Counted from the first letter of the stretch, positions 43,999 to 54,775 are shown. The stretch: 64,000 nt of DNA from Marinobacter adhaerens HP15 (GCF_000166295.1 NC_017506.1:806001-870000), one strand, 5' to 3'. Notes: generated by a model not told the origin, from the letters alone. A program made the numbers and translations.

Positions 43999-44934
43999 AT
44001 GGCGAATCAGATTACTCGAAGGAAGTTCCTGATCAGTTCCGGCCTCGCCGGAATTGCTCTCAAAGCCCCGATGCTGTTCGCAAACACATCGGGAAGCACT
44101 GCATTATCTCCCATCATGCGCCGGATTCCCGGCACAGACGAATCCATCCCTGCAATCGGTATGGGCACGTGGATCACCTTCAACGTTGGTGGTGACGAAC
44201 AATTAATCACCCAGCGCACTGAGGTTTTGAAAACCTTTTTCGAGCTCGGAGGCACGGTGGTCGATGGCTCGCCGATGTATGGCAGCGCTGCAGATGTAAT
44301 GGGCGAGGCGCTGAACGCTCTGGACGGCCACGACCGGATTTTTGCAGCTACCAAGATCTGGACCGGCGATGAATCAGCAACCCGGGCGGAGGCGGCGCGT
44401 TCGAGCAGGCGTTGGGGTGTTGATCGGTTCGATTTGTTGCAGGTGCACAATCTGTTGGGGTGGCAGGGGCATCTTGAAACGCTCAAGCAGATGAAGGCGA
44501 ACGGTGAGGTTCGGTATATCGGCATCACCACATCCCATGGTCGTCGGCATCGGGAATTCGCGCAGATTATGGAGCGGGAGCCTCTGGATTTTGTGCAGCT
44601 GACCTACAACGTTCTGGACCGGGAGGTTGAGGACCGGCTGCTGCCATTGGCCCAGGAGCGCGGAATCGGGGTGATCGTCAATCGTCCATTCCAGGGCGGT
44701 TCGCTGTTTCGGCGATTCCAGTCGGAGCCACTGCCCGATTGGGCCGGGGAGGCCGGTGCTGGCAACTGGGCGGAGTTTTTCCTCAAGTACATTATTTCCC
44801 ACCCGGCGGTGACCTGTGCCATTCCGGCGACCAGTAAGGTCGAGCACATGAAGGAAAACATGGGGGCGATGTACGGTGCATTGCCTGATGCCAGCCAGCG
44901 CCAGCGGATGGCGGGTTACGTGAGGTCGCTGTGA
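43999..44934 (+). CDS. Tat-exported aldo/keto reductase
   Basis: 311 residues. The N-terminus ITRRKFLISSGLAGIALKAP is a twin-arginine signal, unusual for this normally cytoplasmic family but seen in periplasmic members. The AKR core follows: IGMGTWITFN, VDGSPMYGSA (Tyr), ATKIWTG (Lys) and LLQVHNL (His), so the catalytic tetrad seems complete; GVIVNRPFQGGSLF and IPATSKVEHM come later. Its stop overlaps the GTG of the following membrane-protein gene, so the two are likely linked. Confidence 0.88.
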   Translation: MANQITRRKFLISSGLAGIALKAPMLFANTSGSTALSPIMRRIPGTDESIPAIGMGTWITFNVGGDEQLITQRTEVLKTFFELGGTVVDGSPMYGSAADVMGEALNALDGHDRIFAATKIWTGDESATRAEAARSSRRWGVDRFDLLQVHNLLGWQGHLETLKQMKANGEVRYIGITTSHGRRHREFAQIMEREPLDFVQLTYNVLDREVEDRLLPLAQERGIGVIVNRPFQGGSLFRRFQSEPLPDWAGEAGAGNWAEFFLKYIISHPAVTCAIPATSKVEHMKENMGAMYGALPDASQRQRMAGYVRSL

Positions 44935-45608
44935 GTGGGGCTGACTGGCTGAGCTACTCGCTACAGGATTTTGTGATGTTCGGGCCGCAGGTGTTTCTGC
45001 GGCTGTTTGTCCGGATCAACCAGGATCTATGGCCCTGGCAGTTGCTGGCGGTGGTGATCGCCATTTTTATACCGGTGCTGATCTCCAGACAGAGCAGGGT
45101 GGCACGGCGTTTGGCCGTCGGCCTGATGTCGCTTGCCTGGATTGTCAGCGGTTACGGGTTTCTGGTGGGCTATTTCGGCCCCATTAACTGGCCGGCGGCG
45201 TGGTTTGGGTGGGCCTTCGTGGCCCAGGGCGCGTTGCTTGCGGCTGCCGTGTTTTCAGGCGGGGTTCATGACAGCAGGCTAGCGATCGGAAGACTTGCCG
45301 TACTCTGGCTGCTTGCTGTCTGTGTCTTGCCCTGGTTTGCAATGGCTGATTCCGGCCAGTGGGAGGCCGTCGGATTGTTTGGCGTAGCACCCGGCACCAC
45401 CGCAGCGGCTGGCGCGCTCGCTCTGGCACTCGTGACCAGGACCTGGCGCTGGGTCTACCTGCCGCTGCTGGTGTTGTGGAGTCTGTTCAGTGCCGCCCTC
45501 TTATGGGTGCTTCAGACCTGGTGGTTGCTTGTCACCCCGGTGGCTACGCTCTTGCTGGTTGGAGCCGGGTTCTGGCTCAGTCCCAGGACGGCGCAAAGTC
45601 CGGATTAG
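44931..45608 (+). CDS. multi-pass membrane protein, DUF6064-like
   Basis: 225 residues, GTG start overlapping the preceding stop (GTGA). The opening LSYSLQDFVMFGPQVFLRL and the six or so hydrophobic segments fit DUF6064 membrane proteins of unknown function. Four-base coupling to the Tat-exported reductase suggests it is a membrane partner or simply co-regulated. The 3' end overlaps the convergent aldo-keto reductase gene by 32 bases. Confidence 0.75.
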   Translation: MSGADWLSYSLQDFVMFGPQVFLRLFVRINQDLWPWQLLAVVIAIFIPVLISRQSRVARRLAVGLMSLAWIVSGYGFLVGYFGPINWPAAWFGWAFVAQGALLAAAVFSGGVHDSRLAIGRLAVLWLLAVCVLPWFAMADSGQWEAVGLFGVAPGTTAAAGALALALVTRTWRWVYLPLLVLWSLFSAALLWVLQTWWLLVTPVATLLLVGAGFWLSPRTAQSPD

Positions 45609-46386
45609 CGATGCGTTCGTTACGGTCCAGTTCGTCAATCGCGCGGATTTCCTCCTCGCTCAACTCAACCTCCAGCGCCTCCAGGTTAGCCTTCTGGTGG
45701 CCGGGCCGTGTTGAGGAGGGGATCGGCACAACGCCTCTCGATGCCACCCAGGCAATAGCCACCTGGGCCGGCGTCAGGTTTCGCTCAGCGGCAATGCGCT
45801 GCAGTGTTTCGTCCTCCATCACCTTACCGACTGCCAGCGGCATATAGCCGGTCACGGTAATGCCGAGCTTCTGGGCATGTGCCACCACCTTGCGGTTGGC
45901 CAGGAACGGATGCACTTCTACCTGGTTGGTGAAGATGGGCGTGTCGCCCAGTATGGCTTTCGCCTCATCCATCTGGGCACAGGTAAAGTTCGAAATGCCG
46001 ATGTGCTCTGCCAGACCCTCGCGCTGGGAATCCCTCAAGGCACCCAGATACTCCTTCATGGGCACTTCGTCACCGGGCGATGGCCAGTGGATCAGCGCCA
46101 GATCCACATGGTCGGTTTTGAGCCGTGCGAGGCTGTCATGGAGGCTGTTGATCAGGTCACTTGCGTGCAGCTGGTCGTGCCAGATTTTGGTGGTCAGGAA
46201 AATTTCCCGGCGCGGAATACCACTGGAGGTAATGCCATCACCAACTTCCGCTTCGTTTCCATACATCTGGGCAGTATCGATATGGCGGTAGCCCAGGGAC
46301 AGGGCGCTCTTGACGGCGTCCCGGGCGTCGTTGCCCTTGAGCCGGAACGTTCCCATGCCGATCTTCGGAAGTGCGCTGAATGACAT
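45577..46386 (-). CDS. aldo/keto reductase (2,5-diketo-D-gluconate reductase type)
   Basis: 269 residues from ATG 46386, with TAAGGAGG upstream. Cytoplasmic AKR with intact tetrad: DTAQMYGNE (Asp, Tyr), LTTKIW (Lys) and LALIHWPSP (His); GISNFTCAQM and PIPSSTRPGHQKANL bind NADPH. Closest to the DkgB/YafB group, which reduces methylglyoxal and other small carbonyls. The frame extends upstream to 46707 without similarity. Confidence 0.92.
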   Translation of the reverse strand: MSFSALPKIGMGTFRLKGNDARDAVKSALSLGYRHIDTAQMYGNEAEVGDGITSSGIPRREIFLTTKIWHDQLHASDLINSLHDSLARLKTDHVDLALIHWPSPGDEVPMKEYLGALRDSQREGLAEHIGISNFTCAQMDEAKAILGDTPIFTNQVEVHPFLANRKVVAHAQKLGITVTGYMPLAVGKVMEDETLQRIAAERNLTPAQVAIAWVASRGVVPIPSSTRPGHQKANLEALEVELSEEEIRAIDELDRNERIANPDFAPSWD

Positions 46387-46507
46387 AATGTCCTCCTTAG
46401 CGAGTGGTGTGTTCTTAAAGTGGTGCCGGCAGACTGGTTCTTCAAGTGGCCGCCCGGTATCATCGCGCCTGAATAAACCTCTGAGCCGAACCAGTGAGGC
46501 CCGCACC

Positions 46508-46921
46508 ATGTACACCGGTCGTTGCCTGTGTGGCGATATCTGTTTTGAATACGATGGCCCTATCGGCCCGGTTGCCCTATGCCACTGCAGCCAGTGCCGG
46601 CGCGCCCACGGTAGCGCGTTCTCGGCCAGCGCGCCGGTGCAGAAGGTGAGGTTCCGGTTCGTAACCGGCGAAGACAAGATTACCGAGTTCGAATCGCGTC
46701 CCGGCAAGTACCGGGGCTTCTGCAGCCGTTGCGGCAGCCAGCTTTACAGCCGTGTTGACGCCATTCCCGGCATACTGCGCCTGCGGGTTGGCTGTATCAA
46801 CGAACCCCTGAATAAGGGGGCGGCCCACCATGTGTTTGTGGGCTCAAAATCCGACTGGTTCGAGATTACCGACGAGCTGCCACAGTTTGAAAAGACTGAA
46901 CGAACCAACGATCCTCACTGA
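46508..46921 (+). CDS. GFA-family (CENP-V/GFA domain) zinc protein
   Basis: 137 residues from ATG 46508. The zinc-binding cysteines of the GFA fold are visible: GRCLCGDICFE, CHCSQCRRAHGSAFS and GFCSRCGSQLYSR. Named after a glutathione-dependent formaldehyde-activating enzyme, but most members have no known reaction. It is divergent from the aldo-keto reductase gene and overlaps the convergent sugar dehydrogenase by seven bases. Confidence 0.9.
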   Translation: MYTGRCLCGDICFEYDGPIGPVALCHCSQCRRAHGSAFSASAPVQKVRFRFVTGEDKITEFESRPGKYRGFCSRCGSQLYSRVDAIPGILRLRVGCINEPLNKGAAHHVFVGSKSDWFEITDELPQFEKTERTNDPH

Positions 46922-48036
46922 AGCGGTACCATCCGATAGACCTTTCCCCTTGGTGAATCTGTCAGTAACCAAAGGGCGCCGTCGGGGCCCATGCGTACGT
47001 CACGAATACGCTCGCCGAGATCGGTCAGCAGATCTTCCTCTTCTGTCACTTTGCCATCCTGAATGCGCAGGCGAACCAGCTTGCGCATTTTGAGTGCTCC
47101 CACGAACAGATCCCCCTGCCATTCCGGGAACAGGTCACCGGTATAAAACGCCATGCCAGATGGCGCAATGGACGGATCCCAGTAATGAAGTGGCTGGGCC
47201 ATGCCTTCCTTTTCGGTGTCGTCAGTGATGGGCAGGCCAGAATAGTCGATGCCGAAGGTGATTGTCGGCCAGCCGTAATCGGTTCCTGCCCGGATGATGT
47301 TGATTTCGTCGCCACCTCGGGGACCATGTTCGTGGCTCCATATTTCGCCCGTTTCCGGGTGGATCGTCATGCCCTGGATATTGCGGTTACCGGTTGTATA
47401 GAAGGTATCGTTAACGCCGCTGGTGTCGAGGAAAGGATTGCCGGGCGCGGGACCGCCGTCAGTCGTAATCCGGTGAACGCCACCGGCATCATCACCATTG
47501 TTCTGGGCCCGGTCCATCTCGCCACGGTCTCCAACGGAGATGTAAAGATTGCCTTCCCGATCAAATTCCATCCGACCTGCAAAGTGCCTGCTGGTGTTCG
47601 AGCGGGGTAGCGCTTCAAAGATGACGTCAACGCCGGTAAGGCGCTCTCCGTCCAGTCGGGCGCGTGCCACGCGGGTGGTCATGCCGTCCCGGTTTCGATG
47701 GGCATAGCTCAGGAATAGAATCTGATTCTGTTCAAATTCCGGGTGCAGAATCACGTCCAGCAGCCCGCCCTGGCCGGATACAACGAGCTCTGGTAGCCCG
47801 CTGATAGGGGTACTCAACAGCGCACCGTTACGGATCATTCGCAGCCGTCCTTCCCGCTCCGTCACCAGCATGGAGCCATCCGGCAGGAACGCCAGGCTCC
47901 AGGGATGCTCGAGGCCTTGTGCAATGGTCTCGAGCCGGAAATCGGTTTTGTCGGAGGAAAAGGTCGGGTTTGCCATGCTGGTAACGGCAACCAGCATTAA
48001 ACTGCCTGTCAGTACAAGGTGTTTGAGTATACCCAT
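46915..48036 (-). CDS. PQQ-dependent aldose sugar dehydrogenase, periplasmic
   Basis: 373 residues from ATG 48036 (ACGGAGG upstream). A signal peptide (LVLTGSLMLVAVTSMA) precedes a six-bladed beta-propeller of the glucose/sorbosone dehydrogenase family: LEHPWSLAFLPDGSMLVTER, SGQGGLLDVILHPEF, NLYISVGDRG, SHEHGPRGGDEINII and YGWPTI. It resembles E. coli YliI (Asd), which oxidises aldoses with PQQ. No PQQ genes are in the window. Confidence 0.92.
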   Translation of the reverse strand: MGILKHLVLTGSLMLVAVTSMANPTFSSDKTDFRLETIAQGLEHPWSLAFLPDGSMLVTEREGRLRMIRNGALLSTPISGLPELVVSGQGGLLDVILHPEFEQNQILFLSYAHRNRDGMTTRVARARLDGERLTGVDVIFEALPRSNTSRHFAGRMEFDREGNLYISVGDRGEMDRAQNNGDDAGGVHRITTDGGPAPGNPFLDTSGVNDTFYTTGNRNIQGMTIHPETGEIWSHEHGPRGGDEINIIRAGTDYGWPTITFGIDYSGLPITDDTEKEGMAQPLHYWDPSIAPSGMAFYTGDLFPEWQGDLFVGALKMRKLVRLRIQDGKVTEEEDLLTDLGERIRDVRMGPDGALWLLTDSPRGKVYRMVPLQ

Positions 48037-48169
48037 TGGAGCCTCCGTTCCTACCGGTGCCGTGTGAACATTGAGAGTAGCAGTTGAAGCGGGCTTCGCC
48101 GAAGCGTGTCCCATTACCAAGAGTATAGGGCTTCCTTTGGATTACAGATCAGTGGCCTTCTATTTCAAA

Positions 48170-48184
48170 TAATAATGATTCGCA
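48170..48184 (+). promoter_or_regulatory. Fur-box-like site upstream of the 36-residue ORF
   Basis: TAATAAT-G-ATTCGCA matches the 7-1-7 Fur core TGATAAT-N-ATTATCA at 11 of 14 positions. It lies 45 bases before the miniprotein start. The spacing resembles that of the fhuC site. Confidence 0.55.
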
Positions 48185-48229
48185 ATAAAGTAAAGGCCAC
48201 TGGGTTCACCTCAAACGGGAGAAAAAGGA

Positions 48230-48340
48230 ATGGCACCCGAACAGGAAATGATCGAAGGGTTGAAACTGGCGGCAGGGGCTGGTGTGCTTATTGGCCTGGC
48301 TGCCATTGGCCTGGTGTTGTCGTCCGCTCTTGGGGCATGA
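48230..48340 (+). CDS. 36-residue single-span membrane miniprotein, putatively Fur-regulated
   Basis: ATG 48230 is preceded by GAGAAAAAGGA, a good ribosome-binding site. The product begins MAPEQEMIEGLKLAAGAG and ends in a hydrophobic stretch (VLIGLAAIGLVLSSALGA), a single transmembrane helix with an acidic amphipathic start. There is no similarity I recognise. It stands alone on the plus strand and its last 53 bases overlap the 3' end of fhuF in antisense. The upstream Fur-like box suggests production in iron shortage. A coding role is likely but not proven; the transcript could also act on fhuF. Confidence 0.55.
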   Translation: MAPEQEMIEGLKLAAGAGVLIGLAAIGLVLSSALGA

Positions 48341-49109
48341 GTGCGGCGAATCGTTCCTTGCGATGTACGCCACAGGTACCGCAGTAACCGCCCTCCGGCA
48401 GCAGGTATTTCAGGCAACACCCCTTTCGCTGGGGGATTGCCGTGGCCTGCTCACCGAACACCGCAGGAATCCAGTCAATAAACTGGTTTGCATCGTTTTG
48501 AAATTGCTCCAGCCAGCCTTGCGCCAATTGGCAAAGCGCTTGCGGTTCGACCCGGTTCCACACGGCTGAAAACGGCGCCCCCAGTCCAAGACCTGTACTG
48601 CTCCAGTAGGCGCCCGGGCTGACTCCCAACTGGCGCCGGAAGACAGGGTACCACTCAGCTGTCAGAGCTCCTGCTGACCTGACAAACGTTTCTTCATCAA
48701 CACCCTCGCCACCCGGCAGCTGAAACCAACGGGATACCGGTTGTTTCGATTGGTCGGCCGGAGCCAGGAAGATTCGTTTGGCATCCGGTAAAGGCGCGTG
48801 GCCGTCGCGAAATAGCCTTAGAGTCAGAGGTGCAATCACGCTGAGCGCCAGATCCTGCTGAAGCACAGAAACAAACGCGCGCACGGCCCGGGGCCCGGCA
48901 TTGTGGGGGTATTCGATGCCAACCTGGCGTCGCAGTAGCGACGGTTGCTCCAGGCACTGGGCCAGAGAAAAGAGGCCGCTTCGCGCACCAGCTTGCGTTT
49001 GGAGAGCCTCGCCAAGAACTGTTTCACCATCCAGCCCTGACTGACTCAGCAGACGGTAGTATTCCCGACCCCGGGGACCGACTCCCGGGTTACGCTCAGG
49101 CTCTGCCAT
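48288..49109 (-). CDS. fhuF: siderophore-iron reductase FhuF
   Basis: 273 residues. FhuF reduces ferric hydroxamate siderophores in the cytoplasm to release iron. The diagnostic C-terminal [2Fe-2S] motif CCLKYLLPEGGYCGTCG (C-C-x10-C-x2-C) is intact near residues 230-247. The gene overlaps the fhuB stop by 14 bases, as the last gene of the fhuCDBF operon. Part of its 3' end is overlapped by the miniprotein gene on the other strand. Confidence 0.88.
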   Translation of the reverse strand: MAEPERNPGVGPRGREYYRLLSQSGLDGETVLGEALQTQAGARSGLFSLAQCLEQPSLLRRQVGIEYPHNAGPRAVRAFVSVLQQDLALSVIAPLTLRLFRDGHAPLPDAKRIFLAPADQSKQPVSRWFQLPGGEGVDEETFVRSAGALTAEWYPVFRRQLGVSPGAYWSSTGLGLGAPFSAVWNRVEPQALCQLAQGWLEQFQNDANQFIDWIPAVFGEQATAIPQRKGCCLKYLLPEGGYCGTCGVHRKERFAALMPQERTTTPGQWQPGQ

Positions 49110-51126
49110 GGCGACTCAGCCCCCAGAGGAAATACAGGCCACCGACCAGAGCTGCCAGAAGTCCCGCCGGAAGCTGATTGGGGTAAACCACAATCCTGGA
49201 CAGGTAGTCTGCCATGCCGAGCAGAAGACCGCCGGCAAGGGCAGCAACAACGAGCTGCCGCCCAACGGTCTGCTGGCCCAGAACACGGGCCAGGTGGGGT
49301 GCAATAAGGCCCACAAAACTCAGTGGGCCGATCACGACCGTCGCCGAAGCGGTCAGCAGCGCTGCCAACAGAAGCAACATCAGACGGACTTTCGTCACCG
49401 GCAAGCCCAGTGAGCTGGCCGATGTTTCTCCCAGGGGAAGAATGCTCAGGGGCCGGATAATCACCAGAAGGCCGGCCGAAATCAGCACAATGAGTGCCAA
49501 AAGCCCCAGGGCTTCGACTTCTGAAACCAGCCAGGTGGACCCGTACATCCAGTTGAGAAGCTGCGAGGCGACCGTGCCACCGGAAGCCATGACCAGGCGA
49601 AGGCCCGCGTCCATGAACACGTATAACGCGAGCCCGCCAAGCAGGAGCTGGTTGCCGGCAAACCGGTGCTTGCGGGCAAGCATAATCAGCAACCCCAGCG
49701 CAGCTGCCGCACCCAGGGTGGCCGCGCCCAGCTGTCCAGCGCGCCCAATATCGGCACCAAGCAGCACGATTAGAACCATGACCACCGCCGCGCCGCCGCT
49801 GATGCCGAGCATCTCCGGGCTGGCCATGGGGTTGCCTGTCATGCGTTGGATCAGTGTGCCCGCAAGGCCCAGGGCCACGCCGGCAAGAATGGCGGCCAGT
49901 AATCTGGGGCCGCGCCAGACCCACGCCTCGTGCCACTGGGCGGTCGGAGTCCAGCTCCATTCGTCCAGTCCCGGAGACCACCCCATGGAGATTACAATGG
50001 TGGCCAGCAGAAGAGCCGCTATGCCCCCAGCAGTCAGAAAAATAGAGCGCCTCTTTGGCAGGAAACCGGCGGGGCTGTCATCCTGCCCTGGCATATGATG
50101 GGTGTTCTTCAAACTCTGCAGGGCCAGCAGGATAATCGGCCCGCCGATCAGGGCGGTGGTCGTGCCGGTTGGCACCAGCGATCCGTCGCCCCGGGTGGAT
50201 GCCCAATGGGCGAGGGTATCTGCCAGCAACAGCAGACCCGCGCCTAGGAGACTGCTCCAGATCAGGCGCTCAGAGAGGGTGCGAGCGCCCAGGAGCCTTG
50301 CCAGCACCGGTGCCGCAAGACCGATAAAGGCCACGACACCGACCCGGCTGACGACGGTAGCACTCATCAGGACCACCAGAAATAGCGCCAGCACCCGAAT
50401 CAGACCGACCTTGGCACCGAGGGACCGGGCAGAGGTCTGCCCCAGTTGCATGATCTGCAGCGGGCGCATCAACAGGACCATGAATACGCCCAGCACCAGC
50501 ACCCGGGGCCAGAGTTCCATAAACGGTTGCCAGTTGTTCTGGACCAGCGAACCCGCGCCCCAGATAAACAAGTTCCCCAGCCATTCGCCTTTGAGTAACA
50601 GGAACGCCATGTTTACGGCGCCGAGGAAAAAGGTGACAACAAGCCCGGCCAGTATCACGGTGACCGGTGAAAAGCCCAGGCGCCAGGTGAGCGCGATGAC
50701 CAGCCCGATGGCCAGTAGCCCGCCGGAAACCGCCACAAGGTCTGGACTGAAGGCGAGCAGGCCGGGAAAGAACATGGTCGCCACCGTTATACCGAACTGG
50801 CCGCCTGCCTCCACGCCCAGGGTTGTGGGGGAGGCGAGAGGGTTACCAAGGATCTGTTGGGTAACCGCGCCGGCGAGACCAAGACCAAAGCCAATGAGGA
50901 CCGCAATGGCGACCCGGGGGGCCCAGCTGTAATGGGCCAGTACCGAAGCGTAATCGCTGCCCTCAAACGTCCAGAAGGCGGCGATGAGAGCGCCCGGGTT
51001 GAGCTGACCAAGCCAGGGTGCCGCACTCGCGAGAAATGCGCCACACCAGATCAGTGCTGCCGCCACTGGTAGTCTTGCCGGTAGAGAAGGCTTTGCGACC
51101 GGGTTGTTGGCAGACTCAGCGTACAT
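49096..51126 (-). CDS. fhuB: Fe3+-hydroxamate ABC transporter permease FhuB (double length)
   Basis: 676 residues from ATG 51126, with GGCAGGAGG upstream. Two homologous FecCD-type permease halves are joined, each with the signature region: GLGLAGAVTQQILGNPLASP (first) and GLAGTLIQRMTGNPMASPE (second), and VGVVAFIGLAAPVLARLL / IGPLSFVGLIAPHLARVLG facing the ATPase. About 20 transmembrane segments are expected. Fused FhuB is typical of hydroxamate importers. Start and fhuD stop overlap by 11 bases. Confidence 0.94.
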   Translation of the reverse strand: MYAESANNPVAKPSLPARLPVAAALIWCGAFLASAAPWLGQLNPGALIAAFWTFEGSDYASVLAHYSWAPRVAIAVLIGFGLGLAGAVTQQILGNPLASPTTLGVEAGGQFGITVATMFFPGLLAFSPDLVAVSGGLLAIGLVIALTWRLGFSPVTVILAGLVVTFFLGAVNMAFLLLKGEWLGNLFIWGAGSLVQNNWQPFMELWPRVLVLGVFMVLLMRPLQIMQLGQTSARSLGAKVGLIRVLALFLVVLMSATVVSRVGVVAFIGLAAPVLARLLGARTLSERLIWSSLLGAGLLLLADTLAHWASTRGDGSLVPTGTTTALIGGPIILLALQSLKNTHHMPGQDDSPAGFLPKRRSIFLTAGGIAALLLATIVISMGWSPGLDEWSWTPTAQWHEAWVWRGPRLLAAILAGVALGLAGTLIQRMTGNPMASPEMLGISGGAAVVMVLIVLLGADIGRAGQLGAATLGAAAALGLLIMLARKHRFAGNQLLLGGLALYVFMDAGLRLVMASGGTVASQLLNWMYGSTWLVSEVEALGLLALIVLISAGLLVIIRPLSILPLGETSASSLGLPVTKVRLMLLLLAALLTASATVVIGPLSFVGLIAPHLARVLGQQTVGRQLVVAALAGGLLLGMADYLSRIVVYPNQLPAGLLAALVGGLYFLWGLSRHGRA

Positions 51127-52051
51127 TGTCTGATCCTCCTGCCAGCAGGCCTTCGGCGAGTAGTGTCGCCAGTCGCTTGACCGGGAATACCCCGCCAAAC
51201 GGCCAGACCGGATCAATCTGGTACACCTGATTGCGTTGGACCGGTGGCAGATAAGTCCAGAAAGGGCTGTTGGCCAGGGTGTCAGACAACCCGGGCAGGG
51301 TCGGAGAAATCACCACAATCCGGCTGTCCTGATAGGGCGCAATTGCCTCAAGCCCGACGACCGAGAACCCCCAGTAATTCCCGGTATGGGGCCAGGCGTT
51401 CTCAAGGCCAAGGGCGTCCAGGGCACTCTGGAAAAGGCCGTTGGGTGCGTATACGCGAACGTGGCGGACGTCCAGAAAGTTTACGAGTGCTACCGGTCGT
51501 TCGGTGAGGCCGGCATTTTCAAGACGACGGCGTTGGGTCTGAAGTGTCTGGTCAATGTCGTTAAGAACTGCCTTTGCGCGTTCCTCCCGGTTCAGCATCT
51601 CACCGAGAGTTGTAAGCATACCGCTGGCCTTTTCGAACGGTCGGGAGCCCTGCTTGTAAACGCTGACAACATAGGTGGGCGCAATGCGCTCTAACAGGTT
51701 GGCTGCGGGCGCCATCTCGGAGCTGGTGACGATCAAATCCGGTTTGAGCTCGGCAATGGCTTCCAGACTTGGCGCCACGCGGGTGCCGATGTTGGCGACC
51801 CCCTCTGGCAGTTCCGGTTCCCTGACCCAGACGTTATAGCCATCCCGATCGGCAACGCCGATGGGCGTGACACCGAGTAACAAGAGCGCCTCGGTGGCGG
51901 CCCAGTTGAGAGCGATCACCCGTTCCGGAGTCTTGTTCAGGGTCAGGGTGCCCTGTTCGTGCTGCCAGCTTGCAGCGCCGGCAAAGACCGGCAGCAGACT
52001 CAGCAGCAGCGCCGCGCCGTATCGCCAGGAGCGTTCAGACCTAGTGAACAT
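51116..52051 (-). CDS. fhuD: siderophore-binding periplasmic protein FhuD
   Basis: 311 residues. A signal peptide (AALLLSLLPVFAGAA) is followed by a class III substrate-binding fold: RVIALNWAATEALLLLGV, LEAIAELKPDLIVTSS, and a long helix DIDQTLQTQRRRLENAG. It delivers ferric siderophore to FhuB. The start overlaps the fhuC stop by 11 bases. FhuD is assigned mainly because the partner permease is double-length. Confidence 0.92.
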   Translation of the reverse strand: MFTRSERSWRYGAALLLSLLPVFAGAASWQHEQGTLTLNKTPERVIALNWAATEALLLLGVTPIGVADRDGYNVWVREPELPEGVANIGTRVAPSLEAIAELKPDLIVTSSEMAPAANLLERIAPTYVVSVYKQGSRPFEKASGMLTTLGEMLNREERAKAVLNDIDQTLQTQRRRLENAGLTERPVALVNFLDVRHVRVYAPNGLFQSALDALGLENAWPHTGNYWGFSVVGLEAIAPYQDSRIVVISPTLPGLSDTLANSPFWTYLPPVQRNQVYQIDPVWPFGGVFPVKRLATLLAEGLLAGGSDNVR

Positions 52052-52814
52052 AGGAGACCCACTGTCCGGGCGCGCGCTCCATCACGCCCATGGGCACGCC
52101 ATATATGGATTCCAGGATGCCGGAATCCATGATGTCCCGGGGGCTGCCATCGGCAACCAGTTGCCCGGATTTCAGAGCGACCAGACGGTCGCAGAACCGG
52201 GCCGCCAGATCCACGTCGTGCAGCACCACGATAACCGTAAGATCCCGCTGTTCTGCGAGACGATGGACCAGGCGCAGGGTTTCCACCTGATGTTTTACAT
52301 CCAGGGCGGATATGGGCTCATCCAGCAGCAGGCATCGTGTTTGCTGAGCCAGCAGCATGGCAATCCACGCGCGCTGGCGTTCACCACCGGAGAGCGTGTC
52401 GACAGAGCGATGCTGGAACTGGCCGAGTCCGGTGTCCTCAATGGCCCGGGTTATCAGCCGGTGGTCTTCCTCGTTATAGCGTCCCAGCGGTCCGCGCCAG
52501 GGGTAGCGCCCCAGGGCAACCAGCTCGCGAACCGTCAAACCGTCGGTTCCTGGCGGATGCTGGGGCAGGTAGCCCACATTGCGGGCAAATTCCCGTGCAC
52601 CCGTGCTCCGGAAGGATTTGCCCAGAAGCCGGACATTGCCGGTTGAGGGTGCAAGCTGGCGGGCAAGCACCTTGAGCAGAGTGGACTTGCCGGAGCCGTT
52701 ATGCCCGAGCAGGGCTGTTACCTCACCCTCACCGAAACCGAGGTTCAGGTTCTGAAGTATGGTGGTGTCTCCAATGCGGACATCAAGATTGGAAACGTCG
52801 AAGAAAACAGGCAT
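52041..52814 (-). CDS. fhuC: Fe3+-hydroxamate ABC transporter ATPase FhuC
   Basis: 257 residues. ABC ATPase motifs: Walker A LLGHNGSGKSTLLK, signature TLSGGERQRAWIAM, Walker B CLLLDEPISALDVKHQ, and an H-loop HDVDLAARF. It powers import through FhuB. A Fur-box-like site lies 42 bases upstream of the start, consistent with iron repression of the fhuCDBF operon. Confidence 0.94.
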   Translation of the reverse strand: MPVFFDVSNLDVRIGDTTILQNLNLGFGEGEVTALLGHNGSGKSTLLKVLARQLAPSTGNVRLLGKSFRSTGAREFARNVGYLPQHPPGTDGLTVRELVALGRYPWRGPLGRYNEEDHRLITRAIEDTGLGQFQHRSVDTLSGGERQRAWIAMLLAQQTRCLLLDEPISALDVKHQVETLRLVHRLAEQRDLTVIVVLHDVDLAARFCDRLVALKSGQLVADGSPRDIMDSGILESIYGVPMGVMERAPGQWVSYVH

Positions 52815-52855
52815 GCAGGCTCCCGAAATGCTGAGGGCCTGCAGAATAATTTAAA

Positions 52856-52870
52856 TGCGAATCACTATCA
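52856..52870 (-). promoter_or_regulatory. Fur-box-like site upstream of fhuC
   Basis: TGCGAAT-C-ACTATCA matches the 7-1-7 core TGATAAT-N-ATTATCA at 11 of 14 positions. It sits between the exporter stop and the fhuC start, so fhuCDBF may have its own iron-regulated promoter as well as read-through. Confidence 0.65.
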
Positions 52871-52882
52871 ATATATATTGCG

Positions 52883-54685
<1,803 letters not shown>

Positions 54686-54775
54686 ACTCCGCTTCTCTCC
54701 CTTGAATCAGGCAGGCCCGCGTTGAGCCTGAAAATAATAAGGCGGGAAGGGTAGCGGATCTGCCCGGGTTTTAAA

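Noticed and set aside
48106..48387. Alternative 93-codon frame overlapping the miniprotein
   Set aside because: No ribosome-binding site, no recognisable domain, and it would span the Fur-like box; the 36-residue frame fits much better.
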